From: Roseburia rectibacter
GTDB taxonomy: Bacteria; Bacillota; Clostridia; Lachnospirales; Lachnospiraceae
Direction of reading: 5' to 3'
Assembly: GCF_014287515.2 (NCBI RefSeq)
Contig: NZ_CP092473.1
Location: 2,879,001 to 2,943,000, forward strand
DNA: 64,000 nt
Under the pieces are notes generated by a model. That model was given only the letters and a program-made list of their open reading frames with translations. It ran no database searches and was not told the origin of the DNA. Shown piece by piece: positions 18,549 through 26,987 of the stretch (its first letter is position 1; every line of letters begins with the position of its first letter). Made by a program: the position numbers and the translations under genes.

Positions 18549-19709
18549 TTATGCTTCAAAATCGCGGATCAGTTTCAATGTTGGCAGCGCATTTCCCTTA
18601 TAATCAAATAATGCCTGATTTGCCCACTCGTTGCCACATGGTCCCGGATCCTGTATATATTTTAAAGATGCAGGTGTTGCCCAGCCGGAACCCGGAACCG
18701 GAATCCATGCCGGCTCCCAGTAGAAAAATCCCTTTCCTTTTCCACCGTCAATATGGCTGATACGTTTTAAGAAATCTTCCATAAAATCGTACTGTCCCTG
18801 TATGGTCATCGGATATTCGATTTTCTCGACCAATGCCGGCTTTGTCGCATATCCTTTGCGCTCTTCGTCGGACAGTTTCTCATAATCTTTGTAATCTTCC
18901 ATTGTATATCCCATGGAAACTTCAGCTACGATCAGATCTTTGCCATAACGCTTTGCGATATCATTCATGTTGTCATTTAACATCTGAAGAGATCCATGCC
19001 AGAATGGATAATAGGACAATCCGATCAGTTCAAAATCCTCACCGCGTTTTGTAAAATTATCAAACCATTCACGGTAAAGTGCATTGTTGCCGCCATTGTC
19101 AAGATGGATCATAACCGGAATCTTTGACAGTTCCTTCATCTGCGGGCATACACCTTTGATAGAGCCTGCGAGACGCTCTTCATCTGCTTTACGGACAGCA
19201 CGGATACCGGCATTGACAAATGTTGCGATGTTATCATAGTTCGGCACCTTGCCTTCCGGCCAGAGCAGACCATTTGAAAGTTCATTTCCGACCTGTACCA
19301 TCGTGATATTGACACCGTTTTCCAAATAAAGATGCATCATCTCTAACGTGAAATCATAAACTGCCTGCTCTAACTCTTTGACACCATAATTTTCCCATGC
19401 CTTCGGTTTAAACTGTTTTCCCGGATCTGCCCAGAAATCACTGTAATGCAGATTTAAAAGTACACCAAAACCTGCTTTTGTCACCTTTTTGGCGATCTCA
19501 AGAGATGTCTTTGGATCATTTTCTCCTGCACCGTAAGATTCTCCTGTTTCTGACCACGGATCATTCCAGACACGGATACGGATCGTATCCACATCATAAG
19601 ATTTCATGATCTCCAAAATATCCTTTTCTTCTCCGTTGTCATAATATTTCGCACCACACTTCTCCAACTCTGCAAGTGTAGATAAATCCATTCCTTTTAC
19701 AAATTTCAT
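18549..19709 (-). CDS. Intracellular endo-beta-1,4-galactanase (GH53)
   Basis: 386 residues. GH53 arabinogalactan endo-galactanase features are clear: VKGMDLSTL at the start, DTIRIRVWNDP (residues 41-51), LNLHYSDFWADPGKQ (85-99), MVQVGNE with acid/base Glu143, and IVAEVSMGY with nucleophile Glu263. There is no signal peptide, so it should trim imported beta-1,4-galacto-oligosaccharides in the cytoplasm rather than attack pectic galactan outside. It is 24 bp downstream of the GH2 beta-galactosidase gene and upstream of galKT, consistent with galactan breakdown to galactose. Confidence 0.92.
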   Translation of the reverse strand: MKFVKGMDLSTLAELEKCGAKYYDNGEEKDILEIMKSYDVDTIRIRVWNDPWSETGESYGAGENDPKTSLEIAKKVTKAGFGVLLNLHYSDFWADPGKQFKPKAWENYGVKELEQAVYDFTLEMMHLYLENGVNITMVQVGNELSNGLLWPEGKVPNYDNIATFVNAGIRAVRKADEERLAGSIKGVCPQMKELSKIPVMIHLDNGGNNALYREWFDNFTKRGEDFELIGLSYYPFWHGSLQMLNDNMNDIAKRYGKDLIVAEVSMGYTMEDYKDYEKLSDEERKGYATKPALVEKIEYPMTIQGQYDFMEDFLKRISHIDGGKGKGFFYWEPAWIPVPGSGWATPASLKYIQDPGPCGNEWANQALFDYKGNALPTLKLIRDFEA

Positions 19710-19733
19710 AAAATTATTCCTTTCTTTTTTACG

Positions 19734-22700
19734 CTATATTCCTCTGAACCGGAATGTAAATTCCAATGGTTTTGTCGCATCAATATGGTATTCCGGATGC
19801 ACCCATGAGCCCCAGCTATCATCGCCGCCGACTCCCATCTGTGCCATTGCCACACGGACGATCGTATGATGTACCTGTGGCAGTTCATAAACATGTGCTG
19901 CATTTTCAAGTTCATGCGGTGTATATGGGAGTGCAGAAAAACTTAATTCATCTCCCTCAAACAGAATACCTCTGCCTTTTGCATCCACAAGACGCGCATA
20001 GCGCACACCGACTTTGTTGCCGCATTCCTGCGGAACTAAGTATTTTGCCATATTGTCAGCTACTTTATTACTGTAGATTCCAAGTTTCGCACCATGTCTC
20101 CGGTCTGCATACGTCTCATCCGGTCCCATGCCATACCAGGTAAGATTGTCATAATCTGCATTAAACCAGAACATCATGCCAAACTCCGGCATATCCGGAA
20201 GTCCCTCGACCGGATCATACATCAATTTCGTCTCGATTGTTCCATCACCGAAAACCGTGTAGGCAACCTGACATTTACTTGCCGGTGTTGTCGGCATAAA
20301 ATAAGTATAGGTGATCTTTACGGTATTATCTTTTTCTTCCACTTTCGTTGGAACATTGTCAAACATTCCTCCATTTCTGTGGCTGATATACATGCTGGCG
20401 ATCTTCCACTGCGCATAGCGCGCCGGTGCCATACTTCCGTTATCATTGTCAACCGGTGCCCTCCAGAAATTCGGCATCGGGATCTTTTCGATCATCTCTT
20501 TTCCCGCATAACGGTAAGAAACAAGTCCACCATTCAACATGGAGAACAGACAGTCAAAATCTTCACCCTTCACACCGATATTTACCTTTCCGTGAACCAC
20601 ACGGATTGGTTTTTGGGATGCATGGAAAACGGTACTCTTTTTATAAATCTTCTGTCCAAATGCAACTTCATGACCTGCATCTGCCCAGCTTCTGTCCTCT
20701 TTTAAAAGGAATGAAACCGTAAGTGCATATTCCACGTCCGGTTCTTCTTTTTTCTGATCCTGACCATCTGCCCGCAAAACTGCAAACGGTATCTCATAAT
20801 CGGAAGAACTAAGCGGTGGTACTGCTGTTTTGATCTCCTGTTTTTTTATCACAACTCCATTTTTCTGTAAAACTGCCACACAGCGGAACTGGTCTGTACC
20901 CGCAAACAGATTCTTATTCACTACCGTGAATTTTCCATCCTTTTCAAACAGGACACTGATATTCTGATAATTGAATTTTACTTCCTGCATTTTCGGGGAT
21001 GGATCTCTGTCACCGCCATAACAGATTCCATTTCCACTGAAATTATAATCCGTCGGCCGCTCTAAGAAATCACCACCATATGCCTGAAACTCTTTTCCAT
21101 AGCGGTCTTTTTTCAAAATGGACTGGTCAATGTAATCCCAGATAAAACCGCCCTGATATCTCGGTTCCGTATCGGTCAGATCCGTGTATTTGTGCATGGC
21201 ACCACAGGAATTTCCCATCGCATGTGTATATTCACACATAATAAACGGTTTTTCCTTATGCTCGGCGAGGAATTTTTTCACATTTTCCACGCTCGTATAC
21301 ATCTGGCTTTCCATATCGCTGGTCGCCTCATATCTGCGGTCATTGAAAATTCCCTCATAATGAACCAGACGGTATGGATCTAAAACACGGAATTTTTCGG
21401 ACATGTCAAAAATTACTTTTCCGCCGTAAGATTCATTTCCGACTGACCAGATCAGAACTGCCGGATGGTTTTTATCTCTCTGGTAACAGGAATTGACGCG
21501 GTCAAGCATCATCGGTTCCCAGTCCATGTTGTCCCCCGGAACGATCGTATCTTTCGGCACAGAACCATGCATCGCAGCATCCCACGAACCGTGTGATTCG
21601 AGATTATTTTCTGCAATCATATAAAGTCCGTATTCATCACAGAGATCATATATAATGGATGCATCCGGATAATGGCAGGTACGGATCGCATTGATATTGT
21701 TCTGTTTCATTGTTACAATATCTTTTAAAACTTCCTCTTTTGTGACCGCACGTCCTGATATGGAACTGAATTCGTGACGGTTGACACCCTTAAATACGAT
21801 ACGTTTTCCATTTAATGTCATAATACCGTCTTTCATTTCAAAACGGCGGAATCCAATTCTTTGGCTGACAAGCTCGCTTCTCTCCCCGTTTTGATCAAAA
21901 CATTCGATCGTAAGCGTGTATAAATTCGGGATCTCCGCACTCCACAGATCCGGTTTTTTAACCTCTTTTTCAAAATGAACTTCCCCCTCAGAGACTGGCA
22001 GCTCCTCAGAGAAAATAATCTGTTCTTCTTTTTCTTCCAAAACGGAATAATTTCTGCTGCCGGTCAGGGTCAGTCTTGCTTTTCCCTCGCCGCGCATCTG
22101 CATTGTGACAAGAAGATCTGCATTTAAAACCGCCTCATCGACAACCGGCTGCACTTTTAAATCATACACATGCACCTTTGGCATGGTATACAGATAAACC
22201 GAGCGGAAAATACCGGAAAACCGGTAAAAATCCTGATCCTCACACCAGCTTGATGATGTCCACTTAAACACCTGTACTGCCAGCTTGTTTTCACCTTCTT
22301 TTACATACGGAGTCAGGTCAAATTCGGACGGTGTAAAACTGTCTTCGCTGTAACCGACATACTGACCGTTTAACCACAGTGCAAAACCACTCTCAACGCC
22401 CTGAAAGGAAATATAAAGACCATTTTTCATAAACCCTTCCGGCAGTGTAAAATATTTTACATAACTTGCTACCGGGTTAAATTCACTCGGCACCGTATCG
22501 CGCCATACATCTTCCCTGCCGTCCCACGGGTACTGGATGTTCACATACTGTGGAATATCATAACCTTCCATCTGGATATGCGCCGGCACGCGGATATCAT
22601 CCCAGCATTTGCAGTCAAAATCCTCTGCCTCAAATCCGGTAACAGCCTGTGCATAATTTTTTGCATAATGAAATTTCCAGATTCCATCTAACGGTAACCG

Positions 22701-22823
22701 GAAGCTGCTTTTTTTCTCCTCTGCCTCTTTCTCATCTGCATATGAAATATGATCAGAGTGCGCTGACATACAGTTTTCCTTAAAAAACTTCGGATCATGG
22801 ATCTTTTTTATTTCGAATGACAT
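19734..22823 (-). CDS. lacZ: Beta-galactosidase (GH2, LacZ type)
   Basis: 1029 residues, the usual length for LacZ, starting at ATG 22823 with AAAGGAGAACATTAC. Domain order: jelly-roll sugar-binding domain (about 40-210), Ig-like domains, TIM barrel (about 330-620) and the C-terminal bgal_small_N sandwich. Acid/base Glu464 lies in SVGNES and nucleophile Glu531 in CEYTHAMGNS. It hydrolyses terminal beta-galactosides in the cytoplasm. No signal peptide. It shares an operon with the GH53 gene and follows an AraC regulator, with two CGCATTTT direct repeats in the gap. Confidence 0.95.
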   Translation of the reverse strand: MSFEIKKIHDPKFFKENCMSAHSDHISYADEKEAEEKKSSFRLPLDGIWKFHYAKNYAQAVTGFEAEDFDCKCWDDIRVPAHIQMEGYDIPQYVNIQYPWDGREDVWRDTVPSEFNPVASYVKYFTLPEGFMKNGLYISFQGVESGFALWLNGQYVGYSEDSFTPSEFDLTPYVKEGENKLAVQVFKWTSSSWCEDQDFYRFSGIFRSVYLYTMPKVHVYDLKVQPVVDEAVLNADLLVTMQMRGEGKARLTLTGSRNYSVLEEKEEQIIFSEELPVSEGEVHFEKEVKKPDLWSAEIPNLYTLTIECFDQNGERSELVSQRIGFRRFEMKDGIMTLNGKRIVFKGVNRHEFSSISGRAVTKEEVLKDIVTMKQNNINAIRTCHYPDASIIYDLCDEYGLYMIAENNLESHGSWDAAMHGSVPKDTIVPGDNMDWEPMMLDRVNSCYQRDKNHPAVLIWSVGNESYGGKVIFDMSEKFRVLDPYRLVHYEGIFNDRRYEATSDMESQMYTSVENVKKFLAEHKEKPFIMCEYTHAMGNSCGAMHKYTDLTDTEPRYQGGFIWDYIDQSILKKDRYGKEFQAYGGDFLERPTDYNFSGNGICYGGDRDPSPKMQEVKFNYQNISVLFEKDGKFTVVNKNLFAGTDQFRCVAVLQKNGVVIKKQEIKTAVPPLSSSDYEIPFAVLRADGQDQKKEEPDVEYALTVSFLLKEDRSWADAGHEVAFGQKIYKKSTVFHASQKPIRVVHGKVNIGVKGEDFDCLFSMLNGGLVSYRYAGKEMIEKIPMPNFWRAPVDNDNGSMAPARYAQWKIASMYISHRNGGMFDNVPTKVEEKDNTVKITYTYFMPTTPASKCQVAYTVFGDGTIETKLMYDPVEGLPDMPEFGMMFWFNADYDNLTWYGMGPDETYADRRHGAKLGIYSNKVADNMAKYLVPQECGNKVGVRYARLVDAKGRGILFEGDELSFSALPYTPHELENAAHVYELPQVHHTIVRVAMAQMGVGGDDSWGSWVHPEYHIDATKPLEFTFRFRGI

Positions 22824-22873
22824 GTAATGTTCTCCTTTTATCTTTTTCTTATCTCCATTTTAACGAAAAAATG

Positions 22874-22913
22874 CGCATTTTACATCTGTATTTCAACACA
22901 AAACACGCATTTT
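22874..22913. promoter_or_regulatory. Direct repeats upstream of lacZ (possible AraC-family site)
   Basis: CGCATTTT occurs at 22874-22881 and 22906-22913, 32 bp apart (three helical turns), in the 100-bp gap between the AraC-type regulator and lacZ. Direct repeats on one face of the helix are the usual layout for AraC/XylS binding. No experimental support; low complexity is possible. Confidence 0.35.
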
Positions 22914-22925
22914 CAATCATAAGTT

Positions 22926-23864
22926 TTACCAGCCTTTCAAAGCGGAAATATTATAATTTAACAGTTTTCTCTCATAATTTTCCGGACTGATCTTCCACTG
23001 ATACGGAGATGTATTCAGATATTTTTTGAAGTTCCGGTTAAATGTAGATGTCGTGGTAAATCCCACTTTCTGTGCGACCACATCCATCGGATCATTTGTC
23101 TTTTTCATGATATCACATGCTTTTTGCACACGCATCAGATTGATATAATCCATAGGTGACATATTCATATAAGATTCAAACACTCTTCTGAAATGCGTCT
23201 CACTCATATGACTTGCCTTTGCAAGTTCTTCCACACGAATATTATTCGCATACTCTAATCTGACATAATCAAGTGCTGCCGTAATCTGGGAAACACCTGT
23301 CTTTTTCTTTACTTCATCCTCCGATACATCACTTTCACACATACGGAGCAATTCTGTAAAAAATGCGATCAAAAGACCTCTGACACAATCATTAAAATGG
23401 CTTTTTTTCTGTCTCATCTCATCCATGAGCATCTTCACAAGAACGGAAATCCCGCGATTTTCCCATTCATGGAAAAACAAAGCCTTTCGATTGACCATCT
23501 GTAATACTTTTTTTTGCATGACAGCATTATCCGGATACAATTCCTGGATCATGACCATCGGATCAAAAAATAGATATTCCCAATAGCTTGGTCCCTCCGC
23601 TATATCACTGATCGTCACATGCGGGTAATTCTGCGGAATAATACTGACCATTGCCGGTTCGTAGCTTTTTGTCTGTTCATTTAAGATCAGCCTGCCGGTA
23701 CCGTTTTTACAATATCCGATTTCCATGAGATTGTGAAAATGAAGATTGCTTTCATCATGTCCGTAATCACGAATCCAGTTGTCTCCTAAAAGTGCCAGAA
23801 CATATTCACCCTGCGGAACTTCGTAAAACCTCAATTCCATCGTGTCTTTTTTCTTTTTTCCCAT
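22926..23864 (-). CDS. AraC-family transcriptional regulator
   Basis: 312 residues: an N-terminal cupin-like ligand domain (about 10-170; HFHNLMEIGYCKNG is the metal/sugar-pocket strand) and two C-terminal helix-turn-helix motifs (about 200-300; NIRVEELAKASHMSETHFRR and VAQKVGFTTTSTFNRNFKKY). It sits directly upstream of lacZ-GH53 on the same strand and is the likely activator of that operon in response to a galacto-oligosaccharide. Whether it also controls galKT is unknown. Confidence 0.92.
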   Translation of the reverse strand: MGKKKKDTMELRFYEVPQGEYVLALLGDNWIRDYGHDESNLHFHNLMEIGYCKNGTGRLILNEQTKSYEPAMVSIIPQNYPHVTISDIAEGPSYWEYLFFDPMVMIQELYPDNAVMQKKVLQMVNRKALFFHEWENRGISVLVKMLMDEMRQKKSHFNDCVRGLLIAFFTELLRMCESDVSEDEVKKKTGVSQITAALDYVRLEYANNIRVEELAKASHMSETHFRRVFESYMNMSPMDYINLMRVQKACDIMKKTNDPMDVVAQKVGFTTTSTFNRNFKKYLNTSPYQWKISPENYERKLLNYNISALKGW

Positions 23865-23936
23865 GGTTATTACCTCTTTTTAAAACTGCCGTACATTATT
23901 TCAGTACGGCAGCCATTTTGTTTCTGATATCAGAAT

Positions 23937-24155
23937 TTAATCAAAATCAAATTTTGTAATTCTATCATGCATTGCTTTATAACGGAAACGGATCATTTCG
24001 TTTTTCTCTAATACATCCTCTTCCGTTCCACGGTACTGACAGCGGATACAGCTATAAATACCAGTTTCTTTATTGTAGAACATATCGATGTCAAGATCTC
24101 TTAAAAAACAGGATGGGCATCTATAATTTAATTTGCCTTTGCCAAGTTGAGCCAT
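23937..24155 (-). CDS. Small zinc-ribbon protein
   Basis: 72 residues from ATG 24155 (GGAGGTATTTGCAAC site). Two Cys pairs, CPSC (about 14-17) and CIRC (about 36-39), make a classical zinc ribbon; the C-terminus is charged and helical. The start lies 28 bp inside the 3' end of the upstream gene, which argues for translational coupling. Function unknown; perhaps a partner or regulator of the DUF3863-like protein. It ends the operon. Confidence 0.7.
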   Translation of the reverse strand: MAQLGKGKLNYRCPSCFLRDLDIDMFYNKETGIYSCIRCQYRGTEEDVLEKNEMIRFRYKAMHDRITKFDFD

Positions 24156-25978
24156 GTTGCAAATACCTCCTTATCTGAGATTGTTTTTCTGTATCCCAAT
24201 GTGAACATTGGTGAGAATGCATATCCTTCTTTTACATATCCTTCTGCCTTTGCATCGGATGCTGTCATGGATACTCTTGTCTCGATTTCAGGAACGACTG
24301 CAGAAACCTCTGTAGCTCCTACGACGCCCTCTTCACGGCATTTGTATTCATAGTTGATCGTCTTCTCTTCCGGTCCGTTGATCTTTAATGTGATATGACT
24401 CATATCTTCGGAATATTCAGTTGTACCATAGCATGCAACCATGTATTCATTTAATGTTACTTCTGCAGTCGGATCACTCATCTCTAAGATGTGACGCTCG
24501 ATCCTGATGTTGGAAGATCCTTCCTCAAAGTATTCTTTTGTCTGAAGTTTTACAGTCAGATCCTTAAACTCGATTGTAACAGGGTCTAATGTAAGGATTC
24601 TTGTCTTGCCTTCCTGGGAGAAGTGTGCATGTGTCGGGCAGAGGCAGAGATCAACTTCCTCTCCTTTGTAAGAAAGTTTTGCACTTCTTACAGTTCCCTC
24701 TCCTGCGTAATGTGTAAAGTAACCTGCACGGTATTTCTCCTGGATTAAGAATGGGTAGGATGCATCCTGAACATGTTTTGTTCCAATGCCGACCGGCCAC
24801 TCTAATTTTGCTGCATAAGGACGAAGATCAACGATCGCACCGCCCTGATCCATATTAACACATGCTCTCATGTACGGATCGCAGTACCAGAATAACTGTT
24901 TGTCTGAACCATATAAGATATCTCTCCAGAGAGCACATTCCGGCTCATTGTAATTGTTCTGGTTGACACCTTTTTTCTCACGATAATAATCAGCAAACTC
25001 TGACATAGTCATGTCAATTAACTGACCTTCTTTTTTCAGCTTTCCATAGTAAGCACATCCATCACTGTAGGATTTGTAAAGAAGTTCATATGGCTGCTCC
25101 CAGCGTCCCATCTTGTTCATCCAGCCCGGTCCAACGAACATCATGTTGTATGCATATCCGTTGTTATATTTCTCTAAGGAACGGTACTGGTCGATTAAGT
25201 TATAAAGATATGGATATTCCCATGTCTTTGTATCATAAATCATACCACGGAGTACATTCTGCGGATGTGTTCCGAAGTTCGAACCATTTCCATCGTAACA
25301 TGCGATCAGGTCACGGGAAAGATGAGGGATCGCTACGATACCACTGTCTTCCTCTTTATTTGCAGCCGGTGCATGTGTGTTCTGTTTCGATGGGATCCAT
25401 GGTGCCCATGGGCCGCCATCAAATAATGTATACCAGGAGTTGTTGCAGGTGTGATATGCCTTCGGACCTTCCTCCCAGCAGGTAGCAACTGCACATTTTA
25501 CAGTCGGATAAGTTGCTTTGATATAGTTTGTCAGGTCAGCATCCATATAATAAGATCCTGTGGACTCCGGATAAAAACCGAATCTGTCATGGAATTTTTC
25601 GAATACATCATTTACGATGGCTTTCTTATCTTCCATGGAGAACATCCAGATACAGAAGTCTTTTGTCTTATATTTTTCGCGGAACTCCTCGCAAGGAAGT
25701 CCTAATAAAGATAATGCGATCTCATCACCATATACTTCATGGTCATGTTTTGCGATCTCTACTGCTTCATCATTGAAGAGTGAAGCATATGTCATCTGAA
25801 TGGTTACTTTTAATCCATTCTCGTGAGCTAATCTCTGCTGTGTCTTAAAGATATCCAAAGACTCTGTTAAAAGTGCTTTATCTCCGATATCCTCTTCTTT
25901 TCCCTGTCCTGTCACTGTCGCAGAATACTCTGGAACCAGCTCCGGACGATGAATAAGATTCAGTACAAATTTATCCAT
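24128..25978 (-). CDS. DUF3863/DUF3864-like carbohydrate-locus protein
   Basis: 616 residues, no signal peptide. The N-terminal 380 residues look like an (alpha/beta) barrel of polysaccharide-deacetylase or GH57-like type: LNLIHRPELVPEYSATVTG start, GFYPESTGSYYMD around 130-145, then WMNKMGRWEQPYELLYKSY. The last 200 residues are beta-rich. I recall this architecture as the DUF3863 + DUF3864 pair, known only from structural genomics. It lies after the two permeases of the galacto-oligosaccharide importer, so it probably acts on the imported sugar. Catalytic residues and reaction are unknown. Confidence 0.6.
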   Translation of the reverse strand: MDKFVLNLIHRPELVPEYSATVTGQGKEEDIGDKALLTESLDIFKTQQRLAHENGLKVTIQMTYASLFNDEAVEIAKHDHEVYGDEIALSLLGLPCEEFREKYKTKDFCIWMFSMEDKKAIVNDVFEKFHDRFGFYPESTGSYYMDADLTNYIKATYPTVKCAVATCWEEGPKAYHTCNNSWYTLFDGGPWAPWIPSKQNTHAPAANKEEDSGIVAIPHLSRDLIACYDGNGSNFGTHPQNVLRGMIYDTKTWEYPYLYNLIDQYRSLEKYNNGYAYNMMFVGPGWMNKMGRWEQPYELLYKSYSDGCAYYGKLKKEGQLIDMTMSEFADYYREKKGVNQNNYNEPECALWRDILYGSDKQLFWYCDPYMRACVNMDQGGAIVDLRPYAAKLEWPVGIGTKHVQDASYPFLIQEKYRAGYFTHYAGEGTVRSAKLSYKGEEVDLCLCPTHAHFSQEGKTRILTLDPVTIEFKDLTVKLQTKEYFEEGSSNIRIERHILEMSDPTAEVTLNEYMVACYGTTEYSEDMSHITLKINGPEEKTINYEYKCREEGVVGATEVSAVVPEIETRVSMTASDAKAEGYVKEGYAFSPMFTLGYRKTISDKEVFATWLNLAKAN

Positions 25979-26045
25979 TTTTTTCTTTCTCCTCTAAAAT
26001 TTTATCTAAAAGAGTTAATACTCTTCTCAAAACTACACTTTCTCA

Positions 26046-26070
26046 GAAGAACGCTGCTCCTGCGTTCTTC
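26046..26070. repeat. Hairpin 1 in the permease-DUF gap
   Basis: GAAGAACGC and GCGTTCTTC form a perfect 9-bp stem with a 7-nt loop (TGCTCCT). No T tract follows, so it is more likely an RNA-processing or stability element than a terminator. Confidence 0.55.
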
Positions 26071-26074
26071 CAAC

Positions 26075-26138
26075 GCGGGTTAGTAACACTTAGGCATTGC
26101 AGCCTCTGCTGCAATGTCTACTTAGTGTTACTTCCCGC
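26075..26138. repeat. Long three-part hairpin 2 in the permease-DUF gap
   Basis: Nested arms GCGGG/CCCGC, AGTAACACT/AGTGTTACT and CATTGCAGC/GCTGCAATG (23 bp paired) surround a CTCT loop, directly after hairpin 1 and 4 bp past the end of the MalG-type gene. There is no terminal T run. It may set the mRNA ratio between importer and DUF3863-like genes. Confidence 0.65.
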
Positions 26139-26141
26139 AAT

Positions 26142-26987
26142 TTAGCCTTTAACAGCTCCGCCGGTAACACCCTCAACATAGAATTTCTGCATCACTACGA
26201 AGAGAATGGAAATCGGGATTGCGATCATTACACCACCGGCACAGAAGATTGCGAAGTAATCTCCGATCAGAGTCTTCTGTAACAGGTTATAAAGACCGAT
26301 CGCAACTGTCCAGTCTGCCGAATCTTTCGACTTGATCATGATCCGTGCCAGAACAAAATCCATCCATGGATTCAGGAAAGAGTTGATAATCGTATATACT
26401 ATCATCGGTTTTGACAGCGGAATAATGATTTTTCCAAAAATTGTTGCCTCGGAAGCACCCTCTAAGCGGGCAGCCTCTCTCAGTGAAACCGGGATGGTAT
26501 CAAAGAAACCTTTCAATACTAAAAACCCAAGTCCCGAACCTGCAGAATATACGATAACCAGACCTGCAAGTGAATCGGTAAGTCCGATCATTTTTAAAAC
26601 AAAATAAACAGCGATCATGGAAAGTACACCTGGGAACATTCCAAGAATGATAGAAAAGCTCATCAGAGGTTTTCTCGCCTTGAATCTCATACAACTGAAT
26701 GCATAAGAGACCATCAGTACAAAAGCGGATGAAACGATACAGGTAAAAAATGCTACGATAAAAGTATTTTTAAACCATGCAGGGAAGTTTGCTGCTGTAT
26801 CTGTCTTGAAGAACAGTTGATGATAGTTTGCCAGTGTCCAGTGTTCCGGGAAAAAGTGCTGATAACTTACACCCTTTGTAGTGGAAAGGGATGTTACAAC
26901 CAGCCATACAATCGGAATCAGCCAGATGATTGCCAAAAGAGCAAGTACTAAATGTCTTACAATGATTTTCCATGTTTTCTTTTTCAT
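26142..26987 (-). CDS. Galacto-oligosaccharide ABC permease (MalG-type)
   Basis: 281 residues with six membrane segments. The EAA loop is EAARLEGASEATIFGKI followed by PLSKPMIVY. The start codon overlaps the stop of the MalF-type gene by one base (TAATG), giving tight translational coupling. With 26987-28405 and 28533-29867 it forms a CUT1 importer lacking its own ATPase. The LacI operator at the head of the operon and the GH42 gene under the same operator suggest beta-galacto-oligosaccharides as substrate. Confidence 0.9.
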   Translation of the reverse strand: MKKKTWKIIVRHLVLALLAIIWLIPIVWLVVTSLSTTKGVSYQHFFPEHWTLANYHQLFFKTDTAANFPAWFKNTFIVAFFTCIVSSAFVLMVSYAFSCMRFKARKPLMSFSIILGMFPGVLSMIAVYFVLKMIGLTDSLAGLVIVYSAGSGLGFLVLKGFFDTIPVSLREAARLEGASEATIFGKIIIPLSKPMIVYTIINSFLNPWMDFVLARIMIKSKDSADWTVAIGLYNLLQKTLIGDYFAIFCAGGVMIAIPISILFVVMQKFYVEGVTGGAVKG

